Assembly: GCA_023386045.1 (NCBI GenBank) | Contig: JAEWKK010000041.1 | Coordinates: 1 to 16,516 of the forward strand | Source of the DNA: Bacteroidota bacterium | GTDB taxonomy: Bacteria > Bacteroidota > Bacteroidia > Chitinophagales > Chitinophagaceae | Length of the DNA: 16,516 bases | Direction of reading: 5' to 3' | Shown: one piece after another, positions 7,384 to 14,722 of the stretch | How positions within the stretch are numbered: the first letter of the stretch is position 1 | Layout of the letters: every line of letters starts with the position of its first letter | Notes under the pieces: generated by a model | Databases searched by the model: none | Seen by the model: the letters and a program-made list of their open reading frames with translations, nothing else | What the model was told of the DNA's origin: nothing | Program-made: the position numbers and the translations under genes

Positions 7384-8556
7384 ATGAGATCAACTGCTTT
7401 TAGACTAACTGCTGCTGTTGCCCTACTGATGACTGCTTTAGCTCCTTCGGCCCATGCACAGGAAAAACTGAACGTTGTTACAACGGCAGTGCCTTTCTTA
7501 AGAATTTCTCCAGATGCCCGTGCCGGTGGTATGGGTGACCTGGCTCTTGCTACTTCACCAGACGCTGCTTCTTCTTATTTCAATATAGGAAAAGTACCTT
7601 TCAATACTTCAAAAGCCGGTGTAAACCTGACTTATACGCCATGGCTGAAGAAGCTGGTAAACGATGTATACCTGGCTTCACTTTCTGGTTTTTACAAGAT
7701 CGATGACAACCAGGCCATCTCTGCTTCATTGCGTTATTTCAGCCTGGGTAGCATTCAGTTCACTGATAATTTTGGTAACAACCTCCAAAGCGCCAACCCA
7801 AGGGAATTTGGTATCGATGCCAGCTATTCAAGAAAGCTTTCCGATAAACTGGGTCTGGGCGTTGGTTTGAAATATATCTATTCCAACCTGGCTGGTGGTT
7901 TCTCTGGAAACGGCAACAGCTATAAAGCAGGTAATGCCGTAGCTGGTGACCTGGGTCTTTATTACCATGGCCTGAACACTGCTGGATCAGGATGGTCTTT
8001 CGGTGCAGCCCTTACCAACCTTGGTTCCAAGATCGCTTATACCGACAATGCAGATCAGAAAGATTACATCCCTGCCAACCTTGGCCTGGGAACAACTTAT
8101 ACCAAGGCTTTCGATGAAAGCAACAAGATCACTTTTGGTCTTGACATCAACAAGCTGATGGTGCCTACACCTCCGGTTTCTACAGGGGATCTCTCAAAAG
8201 ATTCTGCTGCTCTCGTGAAATACAGGGGCAAGAGTGTGATCGGCAGCTGGTTCAGCTCATTTGGCGATGCACCTGATGGCTTCAGTGAAGAACTGAAAGA
8301 GTTCCAGGTATCACTGGGTGCCGAATACTGGTACAATAACCAATTTGCACTTCGTGCCGGTTATTTCTACGAAGACAAAACAAAAGGTAACCGTCGTTAT
8401 TTCACTACAGGTGTTGGTATCAAGTACAACATCTTTGGTTTGAACTTCTCTTACCTGATCCCCACCGGTTCTGCCAACAACCAGAATCCTTTATCCAACA
8501 CGCTGCGTTTCTCACTCGTGTTTGATTTCGATGGCAGTGAAGGTTCTTCCAATTAA
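7384..8556 (+). CDS. porV: T9SS outer membrane protein PorV (LptO)
   Basis: PorV is an outer-membrane beta-barrel of the FadL-like class that takes T9SS cargo from the translocon and holds PorU at the surface. The 390-residue protein has a signal peptide cut after AHA (A25/Q26). The family-typical segment AVPFLRISPDARAGGMGDLA follows near the mature N-terminus. Alternating beta strands rich in Gly and aromatics continue to the end. The last strand (LRFSLVFDF) is followed by a short polar tail (DGSEGSSN) rather than ending at the barrel. The 73-base gap from porU (7311-7383) shows no terminator, so cotranscription is possible. It holds only a weak promoter-like TAATTTC word. A strong terminator follows 27 bases after the stop. 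Confidence 0.93.
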   Translation: MRSTAFRLTAAVALLMTALAPSAHAQEKLNVVTTAVPFLRISPDARAGGMGDLALATSPDAASSYFNIGKVPFNTSKAGVNLTYTPWLKKLVNDVYLASLSGFYKIDDNQAISASLRYFSLGSIQFTDNFGNNLQSANPREFGIDASYSRKLSDKLGLGVGLKYIYSNLAGGFSGNGNSYKAGNAVAGDLGLYYHGLNTAGSGWSFGAALTNLGSKIAYTDNADQKDYIPANLGLGTTYTKAFDESNKITFGLDINKLMVPTPPVSTGDLSKDSAALVKYRGKSVIGSWFSSFGDAPDGFSEELKEFQVSLGAEYWYNNQFALRAGYFYEDKTKGNRRYFTTGVGIKYNIFGLNFSYLIPTGSANNQNPLSNTLRFSLVFDFDGSEGSSN

Positions 8557-8582
8557 TACTGTTTTACAAATCTTTTATACAG

Positions 8583-8610
8583 CGACCAGTCCAATGACTG
8601 GTCGTTTTTT
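8583..8610 (+). terminator. Rho-independent terminator of porV
   Basis: CGACCAGT (8583-8590) and ACTGGTCG (8597-8604) form a perfect 8-bp stem with loop CCAATG, followed directly by six T (8605-8610). It lies 27 bases after the porV stop and closes the porU-porV unit. Confidence 0.92.
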
Positions 8611-8615
8611 ATTTC

Positions 8616-8745
8616 GCTCTCCGCTCTGCTTCTCGCACTCTCGCTTCCTTCAACATTCCTTGTTCCAATAATCATCTATTCGATATTCTTTGTGAGCTTG
8701 GTGGTTCTAAAAAAACTCTAGAGCGAGTAACAGAGTGAGAGCGGG
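8616..8745. repeat. GCTCTCC-type phrase with direct and inverted copies
   Basis: The 28 bases at 8616-8643 (starting GCTCTCCGCTCTG) match 8853-8880 at 24 of 28 positions in the same orientation. An inverted, diverged copy lies at about 8719-8745; its reverse complement contains GCTCTCACTCTGTTACTCGC. The phrase reads roughly as 7-base CTC-rich units. These copies fill much of the 410-base gene-free gap 8557-8966, in which I see no credible ORF or RNA gene. Confidence 0.7.
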
Positions 8746-8820
8746 ATGAACAGCCGTTCATGAATTACGCTTGTCACCCTGTAAGGGAAGTACACAAAGG
8801 ATTCACGAAGAACACCACGC
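8686..8820. repeat. CTTnGTG phrase in inverted copies
   Basis: 8688-8706 reads CTTTGTGAGCTTGGTGGTT. The reverse complement of 8792-8820 contains CTTCGTGAATCCTTTGTG, a related phrase on the opposite strand. Both consist of two CTTnGTG words about 9-10 bases apart. The match is approximate and no function is suggested by it. Confidence 0.5.
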
Positions 8821-8852
8821 TAGTTGGCTGATTATAAGAATCTTTGATTAGA

Positions 8853-8929
8853 GCTCTCCGCTCTGTTTCTCGAACTCTTTCTCTTCACTACTCACTACTC
8901 ACTACTCACTCCTCACTCCTCACCAATCA
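8853..8929. repeat. Heptanucleotide array upstream of ispF
   Basis: Eleven 7-base units run in one register: GCTCTCC, GCTCTGT, TTCTCGA, ACTCTTT, CTCTTCA, CTACTCA three times, CTCCTCA twice, CCAATCA. The central part (8886-8920) is a clean tandem repeat of CACTACT/CACTCCT. The array ends about 37 bases before the ispF ATG, so it may overlap the ispF control region. Its sequence differs from the arrays at the window ends, but the 7-base period is the same. Confidence 0.8.
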
Positions 8930-8966
8930 CGCTTTCTCCCTACATTCGCCATTCAAATTTCTAATC

Positions 8967-9446
8967 ATGTCTATAAGGATTGGTTTTGGTGTGGATTATC
9001 ACCAGCTGGCAGAAGGTAGAGATTTTATGATCGGCGGGATTCACGTGCCACATCACAAAGGAGGTGTAGGTCACAGCGACGCGGATGTATTATTACATGC
9101 CATCTGCGATGCTTTATTGGGAGCTGCCTGCCTCGGTGATATTGGTGTGCACTTCCCGGACACGGATATGAAATACAAGAATATCGACAGCAAGATCCTG
9201 CTGGAACAAACCATTGACCTGGTGAAGAAAGAAGGATACCAACTGGTGAATATTGACAGTACCATTTGCCTGCAGGAGCCAAAGATCAAACCCTTCATCC
9301 CACAGATGCAGGAAACCATTGCTTCCCTGTTAAAGACCAGTACAAAAAATGTTTCCATCAAGGCTACTACAACAGAACAAATGGGCTTCGTTGGAAGAAA
9401 GGAAGGGGTGGTAGCATATGCCACGGTTTTATTGGAAACTATTTAA
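8967..9446 (+). CDS. ispF: 2-C-methyl-D-erythritol 2,4-cyclodiphosphate synthase IspF
   Basis: IspF cyclises CDP-methylerythritol 2-phosphate, releasing CMP, in the non-mevalonate isoprenoid pathway. Starting at the ATG at 8967 it has 159 residues, the usual family length. The metal ligands are visible: D10 and H12 in GVDYHQL, and H44 in DADVLLHAICDALLG. GHSDADVL (35-42), GDIGVHFPD (57-65) and the C-terminal ATTTEQMGFVGRKEG are family signatures. The reading frame stays open upstream to a TTG at 8844, but that 41-residue extension is translated heptamer repeat and has no counterpart in IspF, so I reject it. TACATTCG at 8941-8948 is one base off the -7 consensus and may be its promoter. dut follows after 35 bases. 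Confidence 0.95.
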   Translation: MSIRIGFGVDYHQLAEGRDFMIGGIHVPHHKGGVGHSDADVLLHAICDALLGAACLGDIGVHFPDTDMKYKNIDSKILLEQTIDLVKKEGYQLVNIDSTICLQEPKIKPFIPQMQETIASLLKTSTKNVSIKATTTEQMGFVGRKEGVVAYATVLLETI

Positions 9447-9468
9447 CAAGGTTCATCATTCACCAACT

Positions 9469-9476
9469 TATCTTTG
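9469..9476 (+). promoter_or_regulatory. Consensus -7 element directly before dut
   Basis: TATCTTTG matches the Bacteroidota -7 consensus TAnnTTTG exactly and ends 5 bases before the dut ATG at 9482. Initiation would fall at or within a few bases of the start codon. The gene could also be read from ispF upstream. No clear -33 element is visible. Confidence 0.5.
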
Positions 9477-9481
9477 AACGG

Positions 9482-9922
9482 ATGGCTGTTGAAGTAAAAA
9501 TCATTAACAAGTCTGATAATCCGCTTCCTTCCTATGCAACTGAAGGTGCCGCTGGTATGGATCTCAGGGCTGACCTGCAGGAGCAGTTAGTATTGCAACC
9601 ACTGGAAAGAATGTTAGTGCCCACGGGTTTGTTCATTGAATTGCCACTGGGTTACGAAGCACAAGTGCGTCCAAGAAGTGGCCTTGCAGTGAAGCAGGGC
9701 ATCACCTGTCTCAATACTCCTGGCACTATTGATAGTGACTATCGCGGAGAAATTAAGGTTTTGCTGATAAACCTTTCCGGTGAAGCTCAGGTCATTCAGC
9801 CGGGCGACAGGATAGCACAGCTGGTACTTCAACAGGTTGAATCCATCCGCTGGCAATCCGTTTCCCAATTAACAGAAACTCTTCGCAATGAAGGTGGCTT
9901 TGGTTCAACAGGCAAAAATTAA
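9482..9922 (+). CDS. dut: dUTP diphosphatase
   Basis: Trimeric dUTPase converts dUTP to dUMP and pyrophosphate, keeping uracil out of DNA and supplying dTMP synthesis. The protein is 146 residues, the normal length. All five family motifs are in order: AGMDLRA (24-30), RPRSGLA (63-69), GTIDSDYRGEI (81-91, with catalytic D84 and uracil-stacking Y87), GDRIAQLVL (108-116) and the flexible arm RNEGGFGSTG (135-144). I chose the ATG at 9482. The frame is open back to 9266, but that part overlaps ispF and lies before the first conserved strand. The DUF4292 lipoprotein gene starts 7 bases after the stop, so the two are very probably cotranscribed. Confidence 0.96.
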   Translation: MAVEVKIINKSDNPLPSYATEGAAGMDLRADLQEQLVLQPLERMLVPTGLFIELPLGYEAQVRPRSGLAVKQGITCLNTPGTIDSDYRGEIKVLLINLSGEAQVIQPGDRIAQLVLQQVESIRWQSVSQLTETLRNEGGFGSTGKN

Positions 9923-9929
9923 TATATCC

Positions 9930-10748
9930 ATGAAAAGAATTTTTTACTTTCTTACCGCTATTGTCTTTCTTGCTTCCTGCCGTTCCACACGGCAGATACA
10001 AACTGCTATTAATAAAAAGGATTCTCTCATCACCATAACGTCGGGTGATAGTGACCTGAGGACGAATGATACTCTCCACATGATCAATTACACCTTGTTC
10101 AAACTTGATTCCAACCAGATCAATTTCAGAACATTTTCTGCAAAAGTTAATGTTGACTACAGGGGTTTTGATGGCAAGAACTATGATGTGAATGCCAATG
10201 TGCGCATGTTGAAAGACAGCATCATCTGGATCAATGTAAATGCCTTCATGGGTATTGATGCCATGAGGCTCATGATCACGCAGGACTCAGTAAAACTGCT
10301 GAATAAACTTGATAAGGTTTATACTGCACGAAGTGTCAGCTACCTGCAGGAAGTCACACAGCTGCCACTTGATCTGCAAACAGTGCAGGACCTGATCATC
10401 GGCAATCCTGTTTTTCTTGATTCCAATATTGTTTCCTATTCCACCGGTAATGGCATTACTTCCATGTTGAGCATCGGAATGTTTTTCAAGAACCTGCTTA
10501 CATTAAGCGAGCCCAATAAAGGTCTGATAAGAATAAAACTTGATGATGCTGATATTACCAGGAGCCGCACTGCTGATTTAAGCTATGATGCTTACGAAGA
10601 AAAGAAAGGCTATCCTTTTTCAACTAAAAGAAGGATCACGGTAACAGAGAAGAAAAGACTTGATATCAAGCTTGACTTCAAGCAATATGAATTTAATTCG
10701 GAAGTGAGTTTCCCGTTCAACGTGCCTAAAAATTATGATCGGAATTAA
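9930..10748 (+). CDS. DUF4292 family lipoprotein
   Basis: The 272-residue protein starts at the ATG at 9930. It has a short signal peptide with lipobox FLASC, C17 being the lipidated residue, so it should sit on a membrane facing the periplasm or the surface. The remainder, with AKVNVDYRGFDGKNYDVNANVRM and DSIIWINVNAFMGIDAMRLMI, is beta-rich and resembles the DUF4292 family, which is largely confined to Bacteroidota and may share the LolA/LppX-type half-barrel fold (inference). An in-frame start at 9888 would overlap dut and bury the signal peptide, so I rejected it. It lies 7 bases after dut and 51 bases before the EnvC-like gene. This order recurs in Bacteroidota (recalled), suggesting an envelope role. 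Confidence 0.8.
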   Translation: MKRIFYFLTAIVFLASCRSTRQIQTAINKKDSLITITSGDSDLRTNDTLHMINYTLFKLDSNQINFRTFSAKVNVDYRGFDGKNYDVNANVRMLKDSIIWINVNAFMGIDAMRLMITQDSVKLLNKLDKVYTARSVSYLQEVTQLPLDLQTVQDLIIGNPVFLDSNIVSYSTGNGITSMLSIGMFFKNLLTLSEPNKGLIRIKLDDADITRSRTADLSYDAYEEKKGYPFSTKRRITVTEKKRLDIKLDFKQYEFNSEVSFPFNVPKNYDRN

Positions 10749-10752
10749 AATT

Positions 10753-10760
10753 TATTTTTG
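10753..10760 (+). promoter_or_regulatory. Candidate -7 element for the EnvC-like gene
   Basis: TATTTTTG fits TAnnTTTG exactly and lies just after the DUF4292 stop. Its predicted start would leave a leader of roughly 33-35 bases before the ATG at 10800. The surrounding DNA is AT-rich, so a chance match is quite possible and no clear -33 TTG is seen. Confidence 0.35.
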
Positions 10761-10799
10761 TTCTGGTCGTTACATACAATCATCCTAAAAAAACGAAGC

Positions 10800-12086
10800 A
10801 TGAGGAAAGTATCCATCCTGTTCACCTGTTTTCTGATTTTCAATCTGGCCTCCGCGCAACCTGCACAGGATAAAGCCAAGCTGGAAAAGGAACGCCAGGA
10901 CATCCAGAGGGAGATACAGGAGATACAATCCAATTACAATAAGGTGAGGGGATTAAAAAAAGAATCACTTGCCAAATTGCAGATACTGCAACGAAAACTG
11001 GAATTACAGGACAGGCTGATTGGCAATATCAATAAAGAGATCCGCACCATCAATGATGATATTTACCTGAGCACACTTGATATCAACCGTCTCCAGCGGG
11101 ATATGGACACGCTCAAGTCGCAATATGCAAGAAATGTTGTGTATGCATACATGAACTCCAGCAGCTATGAATTTCTCAACTTTATTTTTTCTGCTGATAA
11201 TTTTAATGATGCACTCAAAAGGATTGACTACCTGAAAACCTATCGTGCTTACCGTAAGCAGCAGGTGAATGAAATAGTTGACAAGAAAAAGCAGATCGAA
11301 GAACGCAAGCAGCAATTGATCAATAAGCAGTCTCAAAAGAAATCAGCACTACAAAACCAACAGGACCAGATGAATGAGCTTGCGACACAGAAAAAGGAGA
11401 AAGATGATGTGGTCTCGAAGCTGAAAGCCCAGGAAAAAACGCTGTCCAAAGAGATCGCGTCCAAGAAGAAAAGGGATAATCAGCTTAAAGGACAGATCGA
11501 TGCCATCATTCGACGAGAGTTGGATAAGGCAAGAAAAGAAGCTGCTGCAAAAGCTGCGGCAGAAGAAAAAAAGAACGCTACAGTTACCAATAATACAGCC
11601 ACCAATACCAATGTTTCGGCTCCCAAGAAATCAGAGCCCAAGAAAAGCTATCTTGATCTCAACGCAAGTGATGTTAAGCTAAATGCCAGTTTCGAAAGCA
11701 ACCGTGGCAAGCTTCCCTGGCCTGTAGATAATGGTGTTATGACCATTCCATATGGTACCTCCAAGGTAGATGAACTGATGATCGATAACCCTGGCATCAC
11801 TATTTCAACACCAACAGCTGGTGGTTCTGTCAAAGCCATTTTTAATGGGGAAGTGAGTGCGGTTTCCAACCTGGGAGATAGCTGGATGGTGATGATCAGG
11901 CATGGTAAATACTTTTCTGTTTACAGCAACCTGGGCTCGGTAAATGTGAGCAAGGGTAACAACATCAGCACGGGTCAGGTGATTGGCACCAGTGGTGTAG
12001 CTGATGATGGAAGTGGCGGACAGGTTGACCTGATCATGATGAATGAAACACAGAAGATCAATCCAACTCCCTGGCTGCGTCGTTAA
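10800..12086 (+). CDS. EnvC-like murein hydrolase activator (coiled coil plus degenerate LytM)
   Basis: The 428-residue exported protein starts at the ATG at 10800. Its signal peptide is probably cut after ASA (A19/Q20). A long Lys/Glu/Gln-rich coiled coil runs from about 22 to 270, and an Ala/Asn/Thr-rich linker precedes a C-terminal LytM/M23-type domain (about 312-428). That domain lacks the zinc-site residues of active M23 peptidases: the GxD strand reads GITIST (about 332-337) and the HxH strand reads QVDLIMM (408-414). Loss of the zinc site is the hallmark of E. coli EnvC, which activates amidases rather than cutting itself. A similar activator role in septal peptidoglycan splitting is therefore likely here. 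An upstream in-frame TTG at 10758 would spoil the signal peptide. Its stop overlaps that of bshA by 3 bases. Confidence 0.85.
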   Translation: MRKVSILFTCFLIFNLASAQPAQDKAKLEKERQDIQREIQEIQSNYNKVRGLKKESLAKLQILQRKLELQDRLIGNINKEIRTINDDIYLSTLDINRLQRDMDTLKSQYARNVVYAYMNSSSYEFLNFIFSADNFNDALKRIDYLKTYRAYRKQQVNEIVDKKKQIEERKQQLINKQSQKKSALQNQQDQMNELATQKKEKDDVVSKLKAQEKTLSKEIASKKKRDNQLKGQIDAIIRRELDKARKEAAAKAAAEEKKNATVTNNTATNTNVSAPKKSEPKKSYLDLNASDVKLNASFESNRGKLPWPVDNGVMTIPYGTSKVDELMIDNPGITISTPTAGGSVKAIFNGEVSAVSNLGDSWMVMIRHGKYFSVYSNLGSVNVSKGNNISTGQVIGTSGVADDGSGGQVDLIMMNETQKINPTPWLRR

Positions 12087-13219
12087 GGAACCAGTTCCTT
12101 GCTCAAAACATCATCATACAATTTCTCGTAGAGAGGAATGATATTGTGAATGTCGAAGCTCAGTGCATGTTTGGCTGCTCCTTCCTTGAAATGTTCCAGT
12201 CTTTTATCATCGCTGAGGATATCAAGTGCCTGTTTGCTCATATTGGCAACATCACCAACACTACTCATATAACCGGTTACACCCTGGATCATGATCTCTG
12301 GCAAACCACCGGCATCAGTTGAAATAACAGGAACTCTAGAAGCCATGGCTTCCAGTGCCGCCAGTCCAAAGCTTTCATATTCTGAAGTCAGTAAGAACAG
12401 GTCTGCAATGGCAAGGATGTCTTCCATTTGTTCCTGCTTGCCCACAAAGCGCACCTCATCACAAACACCCAGCTCACGGCATAATTGTTCAGCTGTTCCT
12501 CTTTCGGGACCATCACCAACAAATAAAAGTTTGCTTGGTATTTGCTGGTTCACTTCCTGGAAGATCTTCACCACATCCTGCACTCTTTTTATCTTCCTGA
12601 AGTTGGAAGCATGTAGTAAGATTCTTTCACCATCAGGCGCGATCACTTTTTTAAATGCATCAATGGGCTTGCGACTGAAGCGCTGCACATCTACAAAATT
12701 GTAGATGACTTCGATGTTTTTTTCTATCCTGAATGTACGGTAGGTTTCATCCCTGAGATTTTGAGAAACGGCAGTGATGGCATCGCTCTGGTTGATGGAA
12801 AAAGATACCACGGGAGCATAGGTTTTGTCTCTTCCTACCAGGGTAATATCCGTACCGTGAAGCGTGGTGATGACAGGAATATAAATGCCTTCACCTTCCA
12901 GTATCTTTTTGGCCATATAGGCTGCTGATGCATGAGGGATGGCATAGTGCACATGTAATAATTGAAGCTGGTTGTTTCGGATCACATCCACCATGGTGCT
13001 AGCCAGTGCTGTTTCGTAGGGAGGAAAATCAAACAGCGGATAAGTGGGCACCTGTACTTCGTGGTAAAATATATTGGGTATGAAACCATTCAGCCTCACC
13101 GGCTGCTGGTAAGTAATAAAATGAATGTGGTGGCCTTTTTGCGCTAATGCTTTTCCGAGTTCGGTAGCCAGAACTCCACTACCACCAAATGTGGGATAAC
13201 AAACAATTCCGATCTTCAT
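12083..13219 (-). CDS. bshA: N-acetyl-alpha-D-glucosaminyl L-malate synthase BshA
   Basis: BshA is a GT4 glycosyltransferase that joins GlcNAc from UDP-GlcNAc to L-malate, the first step of bacillithiol synthesis. The 378-residue length is typical. The Rossmann N-terminal domain opens with MKIGIVCYPTFGGSGVLATE. HVHYAIPHAS (89-98) and TLHGTDITLVGRD (119-131) follow, then the C-terminal nucleotide-sugar domain with VGDGPER (234-240) and the GT4 EX7E pair E282/E290 in YESFGLAALEAMA. Other GT4 enzymes share parts of this, but the N-terminal and HGTDITLVG segments are BshA-specific as far as I recall. No bshB or bshC is in the window. It converges on the EnvC-like gene and is divergent from the M28 peptidase gene across 105 bases. 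A weak TTATTTTG word at 13258-13251 may be its -7 element. Confidence 0.93.
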   Translation of the reverse strand: MKIGIVCYPTFGGSGVLATELGKALAQKGHHIHFITYQQPVRLNGFIPNIFYHEVQVPTYPLFDFPPYETALASTMVDVIRNNQLQLLHVHYAIPHASAAYMAKKILEGEGIYIPVITTLHGTDITLVGRDKTYAPVVSFSINQSDAITAVSQNLRDETYRTFRIEKNIEVIYNFVDVQRFSRKPIDAFKKVIAPDGERILLHASNFRKIKRVQDVVKIFQEVNQQIPSKLLFVGDGPERGTAEQLCRELGVCDEVRFVGKQEQMEDILAIADLFLLTSEYESFGLAALEAMASRVPVISTDAGGLPEIMIQGVTGYMSSVGDVANMSKQALDILSDDKRLEHFKEGAAKHALSFDIHNIIPLYEKLYDDVLSKELVP

Positions 13220-13287
13220 ATTCAGTTGATTCAGTGAACTAAGGTAAATACAAAATAACCATGGGCTGGTTCACAATCGTTAAATAA

Positions 13288-13320
13288 TTGCATTTGCAAT
13301 ACCGTTTCAATTTAATTTTA
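13288..13320 (+). promoter_or_regulatory. Candidate promoter of the M28 peptidase gene
   Basis: TTG (13288-13290) lies 22 bases before TAATTTTA (13313-13320), one base off TAnnTTTG. The latter ends 4 bases before the ATG at 13325, again predicting a nearly leaderless transcript. The region is AT-rich, so confidence is limited. Confidence 0.35.
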
Positions 13321-13324
13321 GATC

Positions 13325-14713
13325 ATGAATAAATTTTTCATACTCTGTGCTCTGACCTTTAGTTTCTATAGTTCATATGCGCAGGATAAGGATTCCCTTT
13401 TCATCAAAAAGCTTTCTGAGGAGATATTAACCAATGGCCGGTCGTATGAAGACCTAAGAGTGTTAACCAAACAGATAGGCGGCAGGCTGGCCGGTTCACC
13501 TCAAATGGTAAAGGCCGAACAATGGGGATTAAAAACCATGCAGTCATTAAATCCCGACAAAGCCTGGCTGCAGGAATGTATGGTGCCGCACTGGGTCAGG
13601 GGTGGAAATGATAAAGCAGCGGTTCTTGATGTGAAGCTGAATACAAAGGGTAAAATCCAAAAGGGGAATCTTCCTTTGGATGTGATAGCTCTTGGTAATT
13701 CAGTAGGAAGCCAAAAGCCATTGACAGCTCCTGTAATTGAAGTGGCTTCTTTTGATGAACTGGAAGAAAAGAAGGACCAGGTAAAGGGTAAGATCGTTTT
13801 TTATAATTATCATTTTAATCCAACCTTCATCAGGACATTTGATTCCTACCGGGATGCTGTAGGTTATCGTGGACAGGGTGCCAGCAGGGCAGCCAAGTAT
13901 GGAGCCGTTGGTGTGATCATCCGCAGCATGAGTCATAGTACGGATAACTTTCCTCATACAGGATCATTGCGGTACGACAGTGCCTATACAAAGATCCCTG
14001 CCGTTGCTGTTGGCTTGCAGGATGCTGATAAACTGAGTGCAATTTTGAAAGATCAGCAGGTGAAATTAATGTTGCATACACATGGTCATTTTCTTCCTGA
14101 TACTATTGGACATAATGTGATCGCAGAATTGAAAGGCTCACAGTTTCCTGATGAATACATCACTATAGGGGGTCACCTTGATAGCTGGGACAATTGCGAA
14201 GGGGCTCATGATGATGGTGCAGGTTGTGTTCAGACCATTGAGATACTGAGGGCTTTCAAAGCCTTGGGTTATCAGCCTAAAAGAACCATTCGCTTTGTAT
14301 TATTTGCCAATGAAGAAAACGGCTTGCGTGGCGGTAATAAATATGCCGATGAGGCAAAGGCGAAAGGTGAGAAACACATTTTTGCTTTGGAAAGTGATGC
14401 CGGTGGATTTACACCAAGAGGCTTTGGCTTTTCAGTTTCTGATGAACAATATAAAAAGGTTATGGACTGGCAGCCATTGCTTGCTCAGTATGGCGCATCT
14501 GAATTCACACGTGGTGGAGGTGGTGCTGATATCGGTCCGCTAAACCGTACACAGGAAACGCCTGTTGCAGGATTGACCCCTGATTCACAGCGTTACTTCG
14601 ATTTCCACCATGCGAGGAATGATGTATTTGAAGCAGTCAACAAAAGAGAATTGCAGTTAGGCGCCATCAATATGGCAGCATTGATTTATCTCGTGGACCA
14701 GTACGGACTGTAA
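13325..14713 (+). CDS. Exported M28 zinc peptidase with PA domain (carboxypeptidase Q-like)
   Basis: The 462-residue protein has a signal peptide cut near SYA (A19/Q20). A PA-type insert lies at about residues 120-260, followed by the M28 di-zinc catalytic domain. Visible ligands and catalytic residues: H284 in GGHLDSWD, D296 in HDDGAG, E330/E331 in FANEENG (base and ligand), D358 in ESDAGG, and H429 in FHHARND. The GGHLDSWD...GAHDDGAG pattern and domain order resemble plasma glutamate carboxypeptidase (CPQ), which removes residues from dipeptides or peptide ends. The substrate here is unknown. All key residues are intact, so the enzyme should be active in the periplasm or outside the cell. 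There is no T9SS C-terminal domain. The gene converges on the methyltransferase gene with a 9-base gap and no terminator. Confidence 0.9.
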   Translation: MNKFFILCALTFSFYSSYAQDKDSLFIKKLSEEILTNGRSYEDLRVLTKQIGGRLAGSPQMVKAEQWGLKTMQSLNPDKAWLQECMVPHWVRGGNDKAAVLDVKLNTKGKIQKGNLPLDVIALGNSVGSQKPLTAPVIEVASFDELEEKKDQVKGKIVFYNYHFNPTFIRTFDSYRDAVGYRGQGASRAAKYGAVGVIIRSMSHSTDNFPHTGSLRYDSAYTKIPAVAVGLQDADKLSAILKDQQVKLMLHTHGHFLPDTIGHNVIAELKGSQFPDEYITIGGHLDSWDNCEGAHDDGAGCVQTIEILRAFKALGYQPKRTIRFVLFANEENGLRGGNKYADEAKAKGEKHIFALESDAGGFTPRGFGFSVSDEQYKKVMDWQPLLAQYGASEFTRGGGGADIGPLNRTQETPVAGLTPDSQRYFDFHHARNDVFEAVNKRELQLGAINMAALIYLVDQYGL

Positions 14714-14722
14714 TGAATTGAC

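Noticed and set aside
8844..8966. N-terminal extension of IspF by 41 residues from a TTG start
   Set aside because: The extension is translated heptamer repeat, has no counterpart in IspF, and the ATG at 8967 gives the standard length with the metal-binding motif at its usual place.
9266..9481. Longer dut reading frame beginning inside ispF
   Set aside because: It overlaps most of the ispF C-terminal half in another frame, and conserved dUTPase sequence begins only after the ATG at 9482.
9888..9929. Upstream start for the DUF4292 lipoprotein
   Set aside because: It would overlap dut and place 14 extra residues before an otherwise well-formed signal peptide and lipobox.
10758..10799. Upstream TTG start for the EnvC-like protein
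   Set aside because: It adds 14 residues before a complete signal peptide; the ATG at 10800 is the natural start.
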